Of a DNA stretch of 7,155 nt, positions 1 to 5,955 are shown in pieces (the stretch's first letter is position 1; the number at the start of each line of letters is the position of its first letter). Under the pieces are notes generated by a model. It was not told the origin of the DNA. It saw only the letters and a list, made by a program, of their open reading frames with translations, and ran no database searches. The translations under genes were made by a program, and so were the position numbers. The stretch is from UMGS172 sp045651745 (lineage in GTDB: Bacteria > Bacillota > Clostridia > Oscillospirales > Acutalibacteraceae), in the NCBI GenBank assembly GCA_045651745.1, contig JAZRSW010000092.1, positions 1 to 7,155 of the forward strand, in the 5' to 3' direction.

Positions 1-1436
1 GACACGGCAAAGTTCTTAATGTGACTGACGGACGTGTTTGCTTCATGGATTCAAATGTTTTCACAACCGGCAAAAAATATTATATTTCCTTCGATGCAAA
101 GTCAACTAGTGGCGAAGCCCAAACAATGTGGCTCAGTATAAGTAAATCCTCTAGCAATTATGACCCGAGATATACTTTTAGCGATGACGATACTGCTCCG
201 ATTGATTGTTATATTAACGGTTCAAAGACTAATCTTACTAATATCAAAATGTTAAGCACAGAATGGCAACATTACGGTTTGGTTATTGATTTGACTGATG
301 ATGATGTAGTTTCTTATATCAAAAACAAGTGTGCCTCAAATGGTGATCAACTCTTTGATGAAGTTAGATTTTTCTGCTTCGGTGTAGCGGACAGTGTATA
401 TGACAACTTCACAATTATTGCTACTTCTGATGTTGAAGGTGCAGTTCCTGAGACCACCGGTGGCGACAATACCTACGTTTCAGAGGTTTATGAAAATGAT
501 ATGAGTGAGGCCACTATTCACAAGAACGATACCGCCGAAGTTTCAAACGGTCAAGTTAACGTTACTAAGGGTCGTTTCGCAGTTGTGGGTTCCAATATTA
601 TAACTGCAGGTCATAAGTACACTATTTCATTTAAAGCTAAACTCAGTGATAATTCTTCATCCGAGTCATCACCAATGTGGTTGAGCCTTGGTACTAGCAA
701 TAGTACTAGCAGTAGTACTCGTTTCATAATCAGTAATGCAGAAGGCGTTGTGGGTGAGAGTGGTAAAAACAAAGATGCATTCGCTTACTACATTAATGAT
801 GAAAAATTAGACGGTCTTGCAGATTTCAAGATTAATAAAGAATGGAAAAACTACACTATTACATTCGATTTTGCAAATGAAGCTTATTTAAATAATTTTT
901 CGAAGATTGCATCACAGAACAACTACTTCTTCTTTGGCTGTGCAAACGGCGAGTTCGATGACTTAAAAATCGTTGAACACACACCCGGCACTGAAACAGA
1001 AGTTTCTTATCGTGCAGAAGGCAAAGATGAAGGCGACAACTATATTTCCGCAGGTTTGCGTTTCAAAGCAGCAGTTAATAATGATGTAGCAGAGAATGCT
1101 GCTGAAATCGGTTTCGTTGCAGCACCTTCTACTTCTGCTGCAAAAACTGATAATTGGTATAAACTCGAAAATGGTCTCAACCCCATCGCACGTAAGGGTG
1201 TTGTAAAGGTTGGAGTAAACGATAGCGGTTGGTACTATGCTAAGGATAATAGCACCACATATTACCAGATGGTAATTACCGGTCTTTCTACCGAAAGCGG
1301 TAACACCGCATATAACAGACGTTTCTCTGCTGTATTGTATGTTAAGAACACTGACGGTAGTTACGATTACTACGCACTTGGCGAGGCTTCATATTACCAG
1401 GTACTTGGTATTACCGAAGCTCTCAAAGCACAATAA
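1..1436 (+). CDS. Partial surface/secreted protein with tandem CBM-like modules (5' end outside window)
   Basis: The reading frame is open from the left edge (first full codon at 3) to TAA at 1434-1436, so the true start and any signal peptide lie upstream; the GTG at 21 is only an internal codon. The 477 visible residues hold two copies of a beta-rich module with shared motifs: G-K/H-K-Y-x-I-S-F-x-A-K, then MWLS, then a YIN segment, then a W in 'EW', then FG followed by a 'D-(N/D)-(F/L)' ending. This layout resembles carbohydrate-binding modules of the CBM4/9/22 type, though I cannot assign a family. The last ~146 residues form a different module (EVSYRAEGKDEG to ITEALKAQ). Cysteines are few, and Ser, Thr, Asn and Asp are abundant, as in secreted proteins. 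I see no LPxTG motif, dockerin or C-terminal membrane helix. A glycan-binding or adhesive extracellular role is inference; the catalytic part, if any, would be upstream. Confidence 0.85.
   Translation, partial: HGKVLNVTDGRVCFMDSNVFTTGKKYYISFDAKSTSGEAQTMWLSISKSSSNYDPRYTFSDDDTAPIDCYINGSKTNLTNIKMLSTEWQHYGLVIDLTDDDVVSYIKNKCASNGDQLFDEVRFFCFGVADSVYDNFTIIATSDVEGAVPETTGGDNTYVSEVYENDMSEATIHKNDTAEVSNGQVNVTKGRFAVVGSNIITAGHKYTISFKAKLSDNSSSESSPMWLSLGTSNSTSSSTRFIISNAEGVVGESGKNKDAFAYYINDEKLDGLADFKINKEWKNYTITFDFANEAYLNNFSKIASQNNYFFFGCANGEFDDLKIVEHTPGTETEVSYRAEGKDEGDNYISAGLRFKAAVNNDVAENAAEIGFVAAPSTSAAKTDNWYKLENGLNPIARKGVVKVGVNDSGWYYAKDNSTTYYQMVITGLSTESGNTAYNRRFSAVLYVKNTDGSYDYYALGEASYYQVLGITEALKAQ
3..419 (+). 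repeat. CBM-like module, copy 1 (truncated by window edge)
   Basis: This is a protein-level repeat within the partial surface protein. Motifs in order are GKVLNVTDGRV, TTGKKYYISFDAK, MWLSIS, CYINGSK, STEWQHYGLVIDL, FFCFGVADSVYDNFTII. They align one for one with copy 2. DNA identity between the copies is low, so the duplication is old or kept only at the protein level. Confidence 0.75.
546..977 (+). repeat. CBM-like module, copy 2
   Basis: The matching motifs are GQVNVTKGRF, TAGHKYTISFKAK, MWLSLG, YYINDEK, NKEWKNYTITFDF, FFFGCANGEFDDLKIV. The full module probably begins slightly earlier, at the 'YENDMSEA' segment near 490. Copy 2 carries an extra low-complexity Ser/Thr loop at 691-719 that copy 1 lacks in that form. 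Confidence 0.75.
996..1433 (+). other. Uncharacterised C-terminal module of the surface protein
   Basis: This protein segment runs from EVSYRAEGKDEG to ITEALKAQ. Landmarks are ISAGLRFKA, AEIGFVAAPSTS, NWYKLENGLNPIARKG, YYQMVITGLS, YNRRFSAVLYVKN and YYALGEASYYQVLGI. From memory, similar terminal segments occur in many clostridial extracellular proteins. I know no assigned function. Its terminal position suggests a role in surface retention or export, which is inference. Confidence 0.55.
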
Positions 1437-1452
1437 TTAAGGAGGCAGAACT

Positions 1453-1620
1453 ATGAGAACTTATATTAAACCCGAATTTGAAGTTACTTCAATTTTCGCA
1501 CAAGAGAATATTGCCTCCAACGGTGCTTTCCCTTATTGGGATGACAGCCATATCGATGGCGGTTCTTCAATCTACATCGACAACGGTGGCAATAACGGCG
1601 GTTGGGATTTGTGGGACTAA
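1453..1620 (+). CDS. 55-residue acidic Gly/Asn/Trp-rich peptide of unknown function
   Basis: The ATG at 1453 is preceded by AAGGAGG (1439-1445) at 7 bases spacing, a near-ideal ribosome binding site, and TAA ends at 1620. The gene starts 16 bases after the surface-protein stop and both precede one terminator, so they are probably co-transcribed. The first ~20 residues (MRTYIKPEFEVTSIFAQENI) resemble the 'M-x-x-Y-x-KPE-x' N-termini of short clostridial hypothetical proteins as I remember them. The tail is Gly/Asn-rich and ends GGWDLWD. Acidic residues (9) far outnumber basic ones (2). There are three Trp and no Cys, no hydrophobic signal peptide and no membrane helix. A GlyGly at residues 36-37 with Ile at -4 loosely recalls double-glycine leaders; cleavage there would release 18 residues. 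No exporter, peptidase or maturation enzyme is in the window. Coding status is likely; function is unknown. Confidence 0.8.
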   Translation: MRTYIKPEFEVTSIFAQENIASNGAFPYWDDSHIDGGSSIYIDNGGNNGGWDLWD

Positions 1621-1656
1621 TTAGTTAGTTTCTAGACAAAATCACAACTGACTAGT
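1621..1656 (+). other. Weak hairpin directly after the peptide stop codon
   Basis: TTAGTTAGTT (1621-1630) can pair with AACTGACTAG (1647-1656) over 10 bp with two G-U pairs and a 16-base loop. No T-run follows, so it is not a terminator itself. It could stabilise the 3' end of the peptide mRNA, or be chance. Confidence 0.3.
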
Positions 1657-1667
1657 AAAACAAATTA

Positions 1668-1707
1668 CCCGATGCAAGTTTCCGCTTGCATCGGGTTTTC
1701 TTTTTTC
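1668..1707 (+). terminator. Strong intrinsic terminator after the peptide gene
   Basis: There is a perfect 11-bp stem, CCCGATGCAAG (1668-1678) with CTTGCATCGGG (1685-1695), and a 6-base loop TTTCCG. A T-rich run broken by one C follows (1696-1706). It ends the surface-protein/peptide transcript and insulates it from the murD operon promoter downstream. Confidence 0.95.
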
Positions 1708-1729
1708 TAATTATTTTTTTATTATAATA

Positions 1730-1758
1730 TTGATATTTTTAAAATTTAAAAGTATAAT
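1730..1758 (+). promoter_or_regulatory. Sigma-A promoter of the murD operon
   Basis: The -35 box TTGATA (1730-1735, one mismatch to TTGACA) and -10 box TATAAT (1753-1758, perfect) are separated by exactly 17 bases in very AT-rich DNA. Transcription would start near 1765, giving a leader of about 45 bases before the murD ATG. A second TATAAT at 1766-1771 has no good -35 box at the right distance. Confidence 0.85.
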
Positions 1759-1771
1759 ATATTTGTATAAT

Positions 1772-1793
1772 TATGTAATAAACATATTACATA
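1772..1793. promoter_or_regulatory. Perfect 9-bp inverted repeat in the murD leader (operator-like)
   Basis: TATGTAATA (1772-1780) and TATTACATA (1785-1793) are exact reverse complements around AACA. The dyad lies about 7-28 bases after the predicted transcription start and ends 2 bases before the murD Shine-Dalgarno site. It could be a repressor operator or a small leader hairpin. The AT-rich setting makes chance symmetry easier, and I recognise no regulator for it. Confidence 0.5.
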
Positions 1794-1794
1794 T

Positions 1795-1801
1795 AAAGGA
1801 G
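1795..1801 (+). promoter_or_regulatory. murD ribosome binding site that decides the start
   Basis: AAAGGAG lies 8 bases before ATG 1810 but only 2 bases before the in-frame GTG at 1804. The spacing therefore favours ATG 1810 as the start. Confidence 0.85.
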
Positions 1802-1809
1802 TCGTGGTT

Positions 1810-3192
1810 ATGGATTGCAAACAGTTTTTCGAGCAAATCGGCGGTAAAAAAATCGCAATGTGCGGTATCGGTGTCAGCAACACCCCGCTTATTGAAAAAT
1901 TTTTGAATATGGGCGCAAGAGTTGTTGCTTGCGACCGCAGAACACGTGAACAAATTGGTGAAATTGCCGACCAATTAGAAAGCAAAGGCGCTGAACTTCG
2001 TTTAGGCCCGACCTATCTTGACAACTTGGAAGTTGATATGATTTTCCGCACACCCGGTATGCAGTTTGACCTGCCTGAACTCCAAAAAGCGCGTGACAAC
2101 GGCATCGTTGTAACAAGCGAAATGGAAGTTTTCTTCGACCTTTGCCCCGCAACTGTTTTCGCTGTCACAGGTTCGGACGGTAAGACTACAACAACCACCC
2201 TCATTGCCGAAATGTTAAAAGCAGAGGGCAAAAACGTCTTTGTCGGCGGTAATATAGGAACTCCGCTTTTACCCGAAATCGAAAAAATGACCAAAAACGA
2301 TTTCGTTGTTGTTGAACTTTCGTCATTCCAACTTATTTCAATGCGAAAAGGTCCCGATGTTGCCGTTGTGACCAACGTTGCACCAAACCACCTCGACGTC
2401 CACAAAGATATGGACGAATACGTCGGTGCAAAGAAGAATATTTTACTTCATCAAAATGCATTCTCGCGTTCAGTTTTGAATTTAGACAATGACATCACGG
2501 CAGGTTTCAGCGATGATGTCAGAGGTCAGGCGCTATATTTTTCAATGAATCAGCCTATCAAAAATGGCGCTTGGCTCGGCAAGGACGGTTATCTTAACCT
2601 CTCTTACCGCGGTATTTCCGTTCCGCTTTTGCACAAGGACGATATTGCAATTATGGGTGACCACAACGTCGAAAACTATCTCGCCGCAATTTCGGCAGTT
2701 TGGGGTTACGTCGGTGCTGACAGTATCGTCAAGGTCGCACACGAATTTATGGGTGTTGAACACCGCATTGAGTTTGTCCGCGAAATTGACGGTGTCCGCT
2801 ATTTCAACGACTCAATCGCATCTAGCCCGACTAGAACAATTGCCTGCCTAAAAGCGTTTAATAACAAGGTTATTTTAATCGCAGGCGGTTACGACAAACA
2901 CATCCCGTTTGAGCCGATGGCACCTTACGTTGTTGAAAAGGTTAAGTTGCTCATCCTAAACGGACCGACTGCTGACAAAATTGAAAAAGCAATTAAGTCT
3001 GACGAAAATTATATAAACGGACAACCAAAAATTGTCCGCGTTAAAGATATGAAGGAAGCGGTTTTGGTAGCGCAAGAAATGGCGGTTTCGGGCGATATTG
3101 TGGCATTAAGCCCCGCTTGTGCAAGTTTTGACGCTTACCCTAACTTTGTTGCCCGTGGAAAACATTTCAAGGAATTAGTAAACAATCTGTAA
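1810..3192 (+). CDS. murD: UDP-N-acetylmuramoyl-L-alanine--D-glutamate ligase (MurD)
   Basis: This cytoplasmic ligase joins D-glutamate to UDP-MurNAc-L-Ala using ATP, the second amino-acid addition in peptidoglycan precursor synthesis. At 460 residues it is slightly longer than E. coli MurD. It starts with a Rossmann-like UDP-binding domain (KIAMCGIGVSN). The central ATPase domain has P-loop GSDGKTTTTT at residues 121-130, the MurD hallmark ELSSFQL at 169-175, NHLDVH at 193-198, and a probable carbamylated-Lys site in YVGAKKN (K208). Then come EHRIEFV, FNDSIASSPTRT (332-343) and the C-terminal domain with IAGGYDKH (357-364) and SPACASFD (434-441). The NDS motif carries Ile336 where the well-known form is NDSK; I believe related clostridial enzymes share this but could not check. 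It is the first gene of the operon, and no other cell-wall gene is next to it. Confidence 0.96.
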   Translation: MDCKQFFEQIGGKKIAMCGIGVSNTPLIEKFLNMGARVVACDRRTREQIGEIADQLESKGAELRLGPTYLDNLEVDMIFRTPGMQFDLPELQKARDNGIVVTSEMEVFFDLCPATVFAVTGSDGKTTTTTLIAEMLKAEGKNVFVGGNIGTPLLPEIEKMTKNDFVVVELSSFQLISMRKGPDVAVVTNVAPNHLDVHKDMDEYVGAKKNILLHQNAFSRSVLNLDNDITAGFSDDVRGQALYFSMNQPIKNGAWLGKDGYLNLSYRGISVPLLHKDDIAIMGDHNVENYLAAISAVWGYVGADSIVKVAHEFMGVEHRIEFVREIDGVRYFNDSIASSPTRTIACLKAFNNKVILIAGGYDKHIPFEPMAPYVVEKVKLLILNGPTADKIEKAIKSDENYINGQPKIVRVKDMKEAVLVAQEMAVSGDIVALSPACASFDAYPNFVARGKHFKELVNNL

Positions 3193-3204
3193 TTTGGAGA
3201 AACT

Positions 3205-4206
3205 ATGCAAACTGTTAAAAACATCTTAAAAAGTTTGAGTGAGGCTGACTTTATCGGTGGTGTCGGCAGTGCTATCGACGTTGCCGAAAGTCACCTTTCT
3301 AAATATTGCACAGTACGTCGCAAAGGAAACAATCTTATCGGCGAAATCAAGGGCAAATCGGATTATACCATTCTTTTTGACGCTCACCTCGACCAAATTG
3401 GTATGGTTGTAACATCAGTGCAGGGCGGATTTTTAAAGGTCGCCACTGCCGGCGGAATCGACAGCCGAATGTTAGCAGGAATGAGGGTTACCGTTTACGG
3501 TAAAGAGGTAGTCAATGGTGTATTTTGCAGCACACCACCTCATTTAAGCAAATCCGACGCCGTTATAAAAGCCGAGGATATGTATATCGATACAGGGTTG
3601 GGCGACAAAGCAAGTGACGTCATCTCGGTTGGCAACCGCGTTGTTTTCTCTGCCGAATTCTCTGAATTAGCAGGGAATAAGGTCACGGGGAAATCGTTGG
3701 ACGACCGTGCGGGTTGCACCGCGCTTATCAAATGCGCCGAAATACTGTCGGGCAAGGAATTACCCTGCAACGTAGTATTTTTGTTAAGCGATATGGAAGA
3801 ATTAGGCGGAATGGGTGCTAAAACTATGAGTTTTGGCATCACACCCGATGTAGCAGTTGCAGTGGATGTAAGTTTCGGCAATGCGCCAGACATTTCACCC
3901 GACAAAACAGGTGTTTTGGGCGGTGGCGCGATGATTGGAATTTCACCCGTGCTGTCCGCGTTTGTTACGAATAGTCTTAAAGAAATTGCAAGCAATAACG
4001 AAATTAAACATCAATTTGAAGTTATGGGAGGCAAAACCTCCACAAATGCCGATAAAATTGTCGATACAAAGTGCGGTGTTCCCACGGGACTTTTGTCAAT
4101 CCCGCTTCGAAATATGCATACGCCGATTGAGGTTGTTGATTTGAACGATATCCTGTCGGTTGCTGAGATTTTGGCAAACTTTGTTTTAACTCGCGAGGTG
4201 AAATGA
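3205..4206 (+). CDS. M42-family metallo-aminopeptidase, copy 1
   Basis: M42 enzymes are cytoplasmic two-metal aminopeptidases, often dodecameric, that trim short peptides; some favour acidic N-termini. The 333-residue length is normal. Expected metal and catalytic positions are present: H61 and D63 in DAHLDQIG, D166/D167 in KSLDDRAG, the Glu pair E198/E199 in SDMEELGG, D221 in AVDVSFG, and H305 in RNMHTPIEVVD. The residues around 60-130 and 250-290 diverge: the late Gly-rich segment reads GGKTSTNADK rather than the usual GG-N/T-DA pattern. The start follows murD by 12 bases, with TTTGGAGA (3193-3200) just ahead, and the stop overlaps the next gene. Substrate specificity cannot be read from the sequence. 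Confidence 0.9.
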   Translation: MQTVKNILKSLSEADFIGGVGSAIDVAESHLSKYCTVRRKGNNLIGEIKGKSDYTILFDAHLDQIGMVVTSVQGGFLKVATAGGIDSRMLAGMRVTVYGKEVVNGVFCSTPPHLSKSDAVIKAEDMYIDTGLGDKASDVISVGNRVVFSAEFSELAGNKVTGKSLDDRAGCTALIKCAEILSGKELPCNVVFLLSDMEELGGMGAKTMSFGITPDVAVAVDVSFGNAPDISPDKTGVLGGGAMIGISPVLSAFVTNSLKEIASNNEIKHQFEVMGGKTSTNADKIVDTKCGVPTGLLSIPLRNMHTPIEVVDLNDILSVAEILANFVLTREVK

Positions 4207-5222
4207 TGGAAAATTTAAAGTTACTTTGTGAGTTGAACGGACCTTCAGGTCACGAAAATGCGGTAAGGGACTGTATTATCGAGAAAATCAAGGGCAAGGC
4301 AGAGATTACGGTTGATGCTTTGGGTAATATAATTGCTTTTGTTAAGGGCAAAAACAGAGCAAAACATAAAATAATGGTCGATGCTCATATGGACGAGGTC
4401 GGCTTTATTGTCACATATATTACATCTGACGGTATGTTGAAATTCACCACCGTTGGCGGAATTAATACTGCGGTTATGCTGGCACGTAAGGTTAAGTTTT
4501 TAAACGGCGTAACGGGTGTTATAAGCTCAAAACCCGTTCATATGTTATCATCTGCCGAAAAAGACAAAATGCCCGACGATGACGCGCTTTATATTGATAT
4601 TGGTGCGGACTCTAAGCAAGAGGCAGAAGGCTTAGTTTCGGTAGGCGACTGCGCGGTATTCAGTGAGCCATTTAGTAAAATGGGTAACCTTATTATATCA
4701 AAAGCCATTGACGATAGGGCAGGATGTGCTGTTTTAATTGACATTATAAATTCCGAGCCGGAATACGATTTTTATGCTTGTTTTTCGGTCAATGAAGAGG
4801 TGGGTGCAGGAGCTAGAACCGCCACATTTGCAATTGACCCCGATTTTGCAATTGTGGTTGAGTCTACAACCGCTGCTGATATTGCAGGTGTTTCGGACGA
4901 TAAAAAGGTCTGTTATTTAGGCGAAGGCGCGGTGCTTTCATTTATGGACCGCGGAACGCTTTATGATAAAGATTTATTCGATAAATCTTTGGCTTTGGCT
5001 AAAGAAAAGGGAATAAAAGCGCAGGTTAAATCTTTCGTTGCAGGCGGAAATAACGCCGCAGGTATTCATCAGTCACGTGGAGGGGTTCGTACCGTTGCAG
5101 TGTCGGTGCCGTGTCGGTATATTCACTCAGCATCATCTGTGGCAAGTGTTGACGATATAAAATCAGTACATGATTTAACTTGTGTACTCATAAACAAAAT
5201 GGCTTCGGGTGAGTTAAGTTGA
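4203..5222 (+). CDS. M42-family metallo-aminopeptidase, copy 2
   Basis: This 339-residue paralogue of the preceding gene begins with the typical ENLKLLCELNGPSGHE. Ligand motifs are H62/D64 in DAHMDEVG, D170/D171 in KAIDDRAG, E198/E199 in SVNEEVGAGA, E220 in VVESTTAAD, and H308 in CRYIHSASS. A late motif reads AGGNNAAG where relatives usually have GGNDAG, an Asp-to-Asn change at residue 284. ATG 4203 overlaps the previous TGA (ATGA), which suggests translational coupling. A second ATG at 4206 is also possible: the GAGG of GAGGTGA (4195-4201) is 4 bases from 4203 and 7 bases from 4206, so the start could be one codon later. The two M42 proteins are only distantly alike, so they probably differ in specificity or form a mixed complex (inference). 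Confidence 0.9.
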   Translation: MMENLKLLCELNGPSGHENAVRDCIIEKIKGKAEITVDALGNIIAFVKGKNRAKHKIMVDAHMDEVGFIVTYITSDGMLKFTTVGGINTAVMLARKVKFLNGVTGVISSKPVHMLSSAEKDKMPDDDALYIDIGADSKQEAEGLVSVGDCAVFSEPFSKMGNLIISKAIDDRAGCAVLIDIINSEPEYDFYACFSVNEEVGAGARTATFAIDPDFAIVVESTTAADIAGVSDDKKVCYLGEGAVLSFMDRGTLYDKDLFDKSLALAKEKGIKAQVKSFVAGGNNAAGIHQSRGGVRTVAVSVPCRYIHSASSVASVDDIKSVHDLTCVLINKMASGELS

Positions 5223-5944
5223 TAGAACGAATTGAAAGTTTACCCGAAACGTTAGAACAAAGCGTTTTTACTGCAAGGATTGAGGCACTCATTAACACTT
5301 ATTGTGACTCGATAGGTGTGGATTTGTTCGCACAAACCGTTGATGATGAACTGACGGCGGTTTTTGGCGGTATGGATAATTCTTTCACGCTGATTTGCTT
5401 TAATAATGCCGATTTTGATGAATTGAATTCGTATTTTTCGTTTTGTAATGCTATTGTTTTTTGTGACGGTAAGGTGTCAGAGAGGCTAAACGCCAAACAA
5501 ATCAACAAAGCATTGCTTTATGAGTTTAGTAAAGAGGCAAAACCTACCGACTTTCCTTATGAAAACGGGCGTGGAAGCATTACTGACGTGTATAAACTAC
5601 TCAAAAAGGGGACAGACGGTGATATTGACTTACCGCCATTTGAATTTTGGTATACTGATTTTTGTTTGAGGTTTAACCATAATTCTTCGGAGTATTTTAT
5701 AGTGGAAAATGCCGTCGCGGTCGCAGGTTTTGTGACCGAACACAGTTCGCTTGTGACGGGTGTTGCGGTTGATATTAACGACCGCAAAAAAGGCTTTGGT
5801 AAAACGGCGTTATCGGGGCTTATACATAACATTGGATGTAAATATCCTCAAAGTAAAATTTTTGCTTCGACAGTTAATGCAGGCGGATTTTACGAGACTT
5901 TGAATTTTAAACACTGCGGTGATGTTGCCGTTTGTGAATTTTAG
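5219..5944 (+). CDS. GNAT-type N-acetyltransferase with long N-terminal extension
   Basis: The 241-residue protein starts at TTG 5219, which overlaps the preceding TGA by 4 bases (TTGA), behind a weak GGGTGAG site. No ATG start fits without losing about 50 residues. The C-terminal ~85 residues look like a GNAT fold: VAGFVTEHSSLVTGVAVDIND (beta strands), then RKKGFGKTAL (residues 189-198), matching the R/Q-x-x-G-x-G/A acetyl-CoA pyrophosphate loop. After a helix come IFASTVNAGGFYETLNF and a final strand, matching the usual N-x-x-x-x-x-FYxxxGF ending. The first ~155 residues are not a domain I recognise, although 'EFWYTDFCLRFNHNSSEYF' just before the GNAT part may belong to the fold. Donor use of acetyl-CoA is inferred from the family; the acceptor is unknown. 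Weak start signals suggest dependence on coupling with the upstream peptidase. Confidence 0.75.
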   Translation: MIERIESLPETLEQSVFTARIEALINTYCDSIGVDLFAQTVDDELTAVFGGMDNSFTLICFNNADFDELNSYFSFCNAIVFCDGKVSERLNAKQINKALLYEFSKEAKPTDFPYENGRGSITDVYKLLKKGTDGDIDLPPFEFWYTDFCLRFNHNSSEYFIVENAVAVAGFVTEHSSLVTGVAVDINDRKKGFGKTALSGLIHNIGCKYPQSKIFASTVNAGGFYETLNFKHCGDVAVCEF

Positions 5945-5955
5945 GAGATATAAAA

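Noticed and set aside
21..23. GTG at 21 as the start of the surface-protein gene
   Set aside because: The frame is open upstream to the window edge and the preceding codons (HGKVLN) align with repeat copy 2, so the gene begins further left.
1804..1806. GTG at 1804 as the murD start
   Set aside because: It is only 2 bases from AAAGGAG; ATG 1810 is correctly spaced.
1437..1809. Riboswitch or T-box in the intergenic regions
   Set aside because: The space is taken by the peptide gene, terminator and promoter, and the murD leader is only ~45 bases, too short for a known riboswitch or T-box.
1746..2152. Minus-strand open frames opposite the start of murD (1746-1985, 1771-1974, 1889-2152)
   Set aside because: They overlap a clear MurD, have no ribosome binding sites I can see, and their proteins resemble nothing; they are shadow frames.
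2013..2405. 130-codon minus-strand frame inside murD
   Set aside because: It lies opposite the conserved MurD ATPase domain; codon bias of the real gene explains the open frame.
2491..2520. 7-bp inverted repeat (GACATCA / TGATGTC) inside murD
   Set aside because: Short arms with a 16-base loop in coding sequence; expected by chance.
3540..3995. 151-codon minus-strand frame inside the first M42 gene
   Set aside because: It is opposite conserved metal-binding motifs, is composed mostly of Ser/Thr/Pro/Ala/Leu as shadow frames are, and has no start signals.
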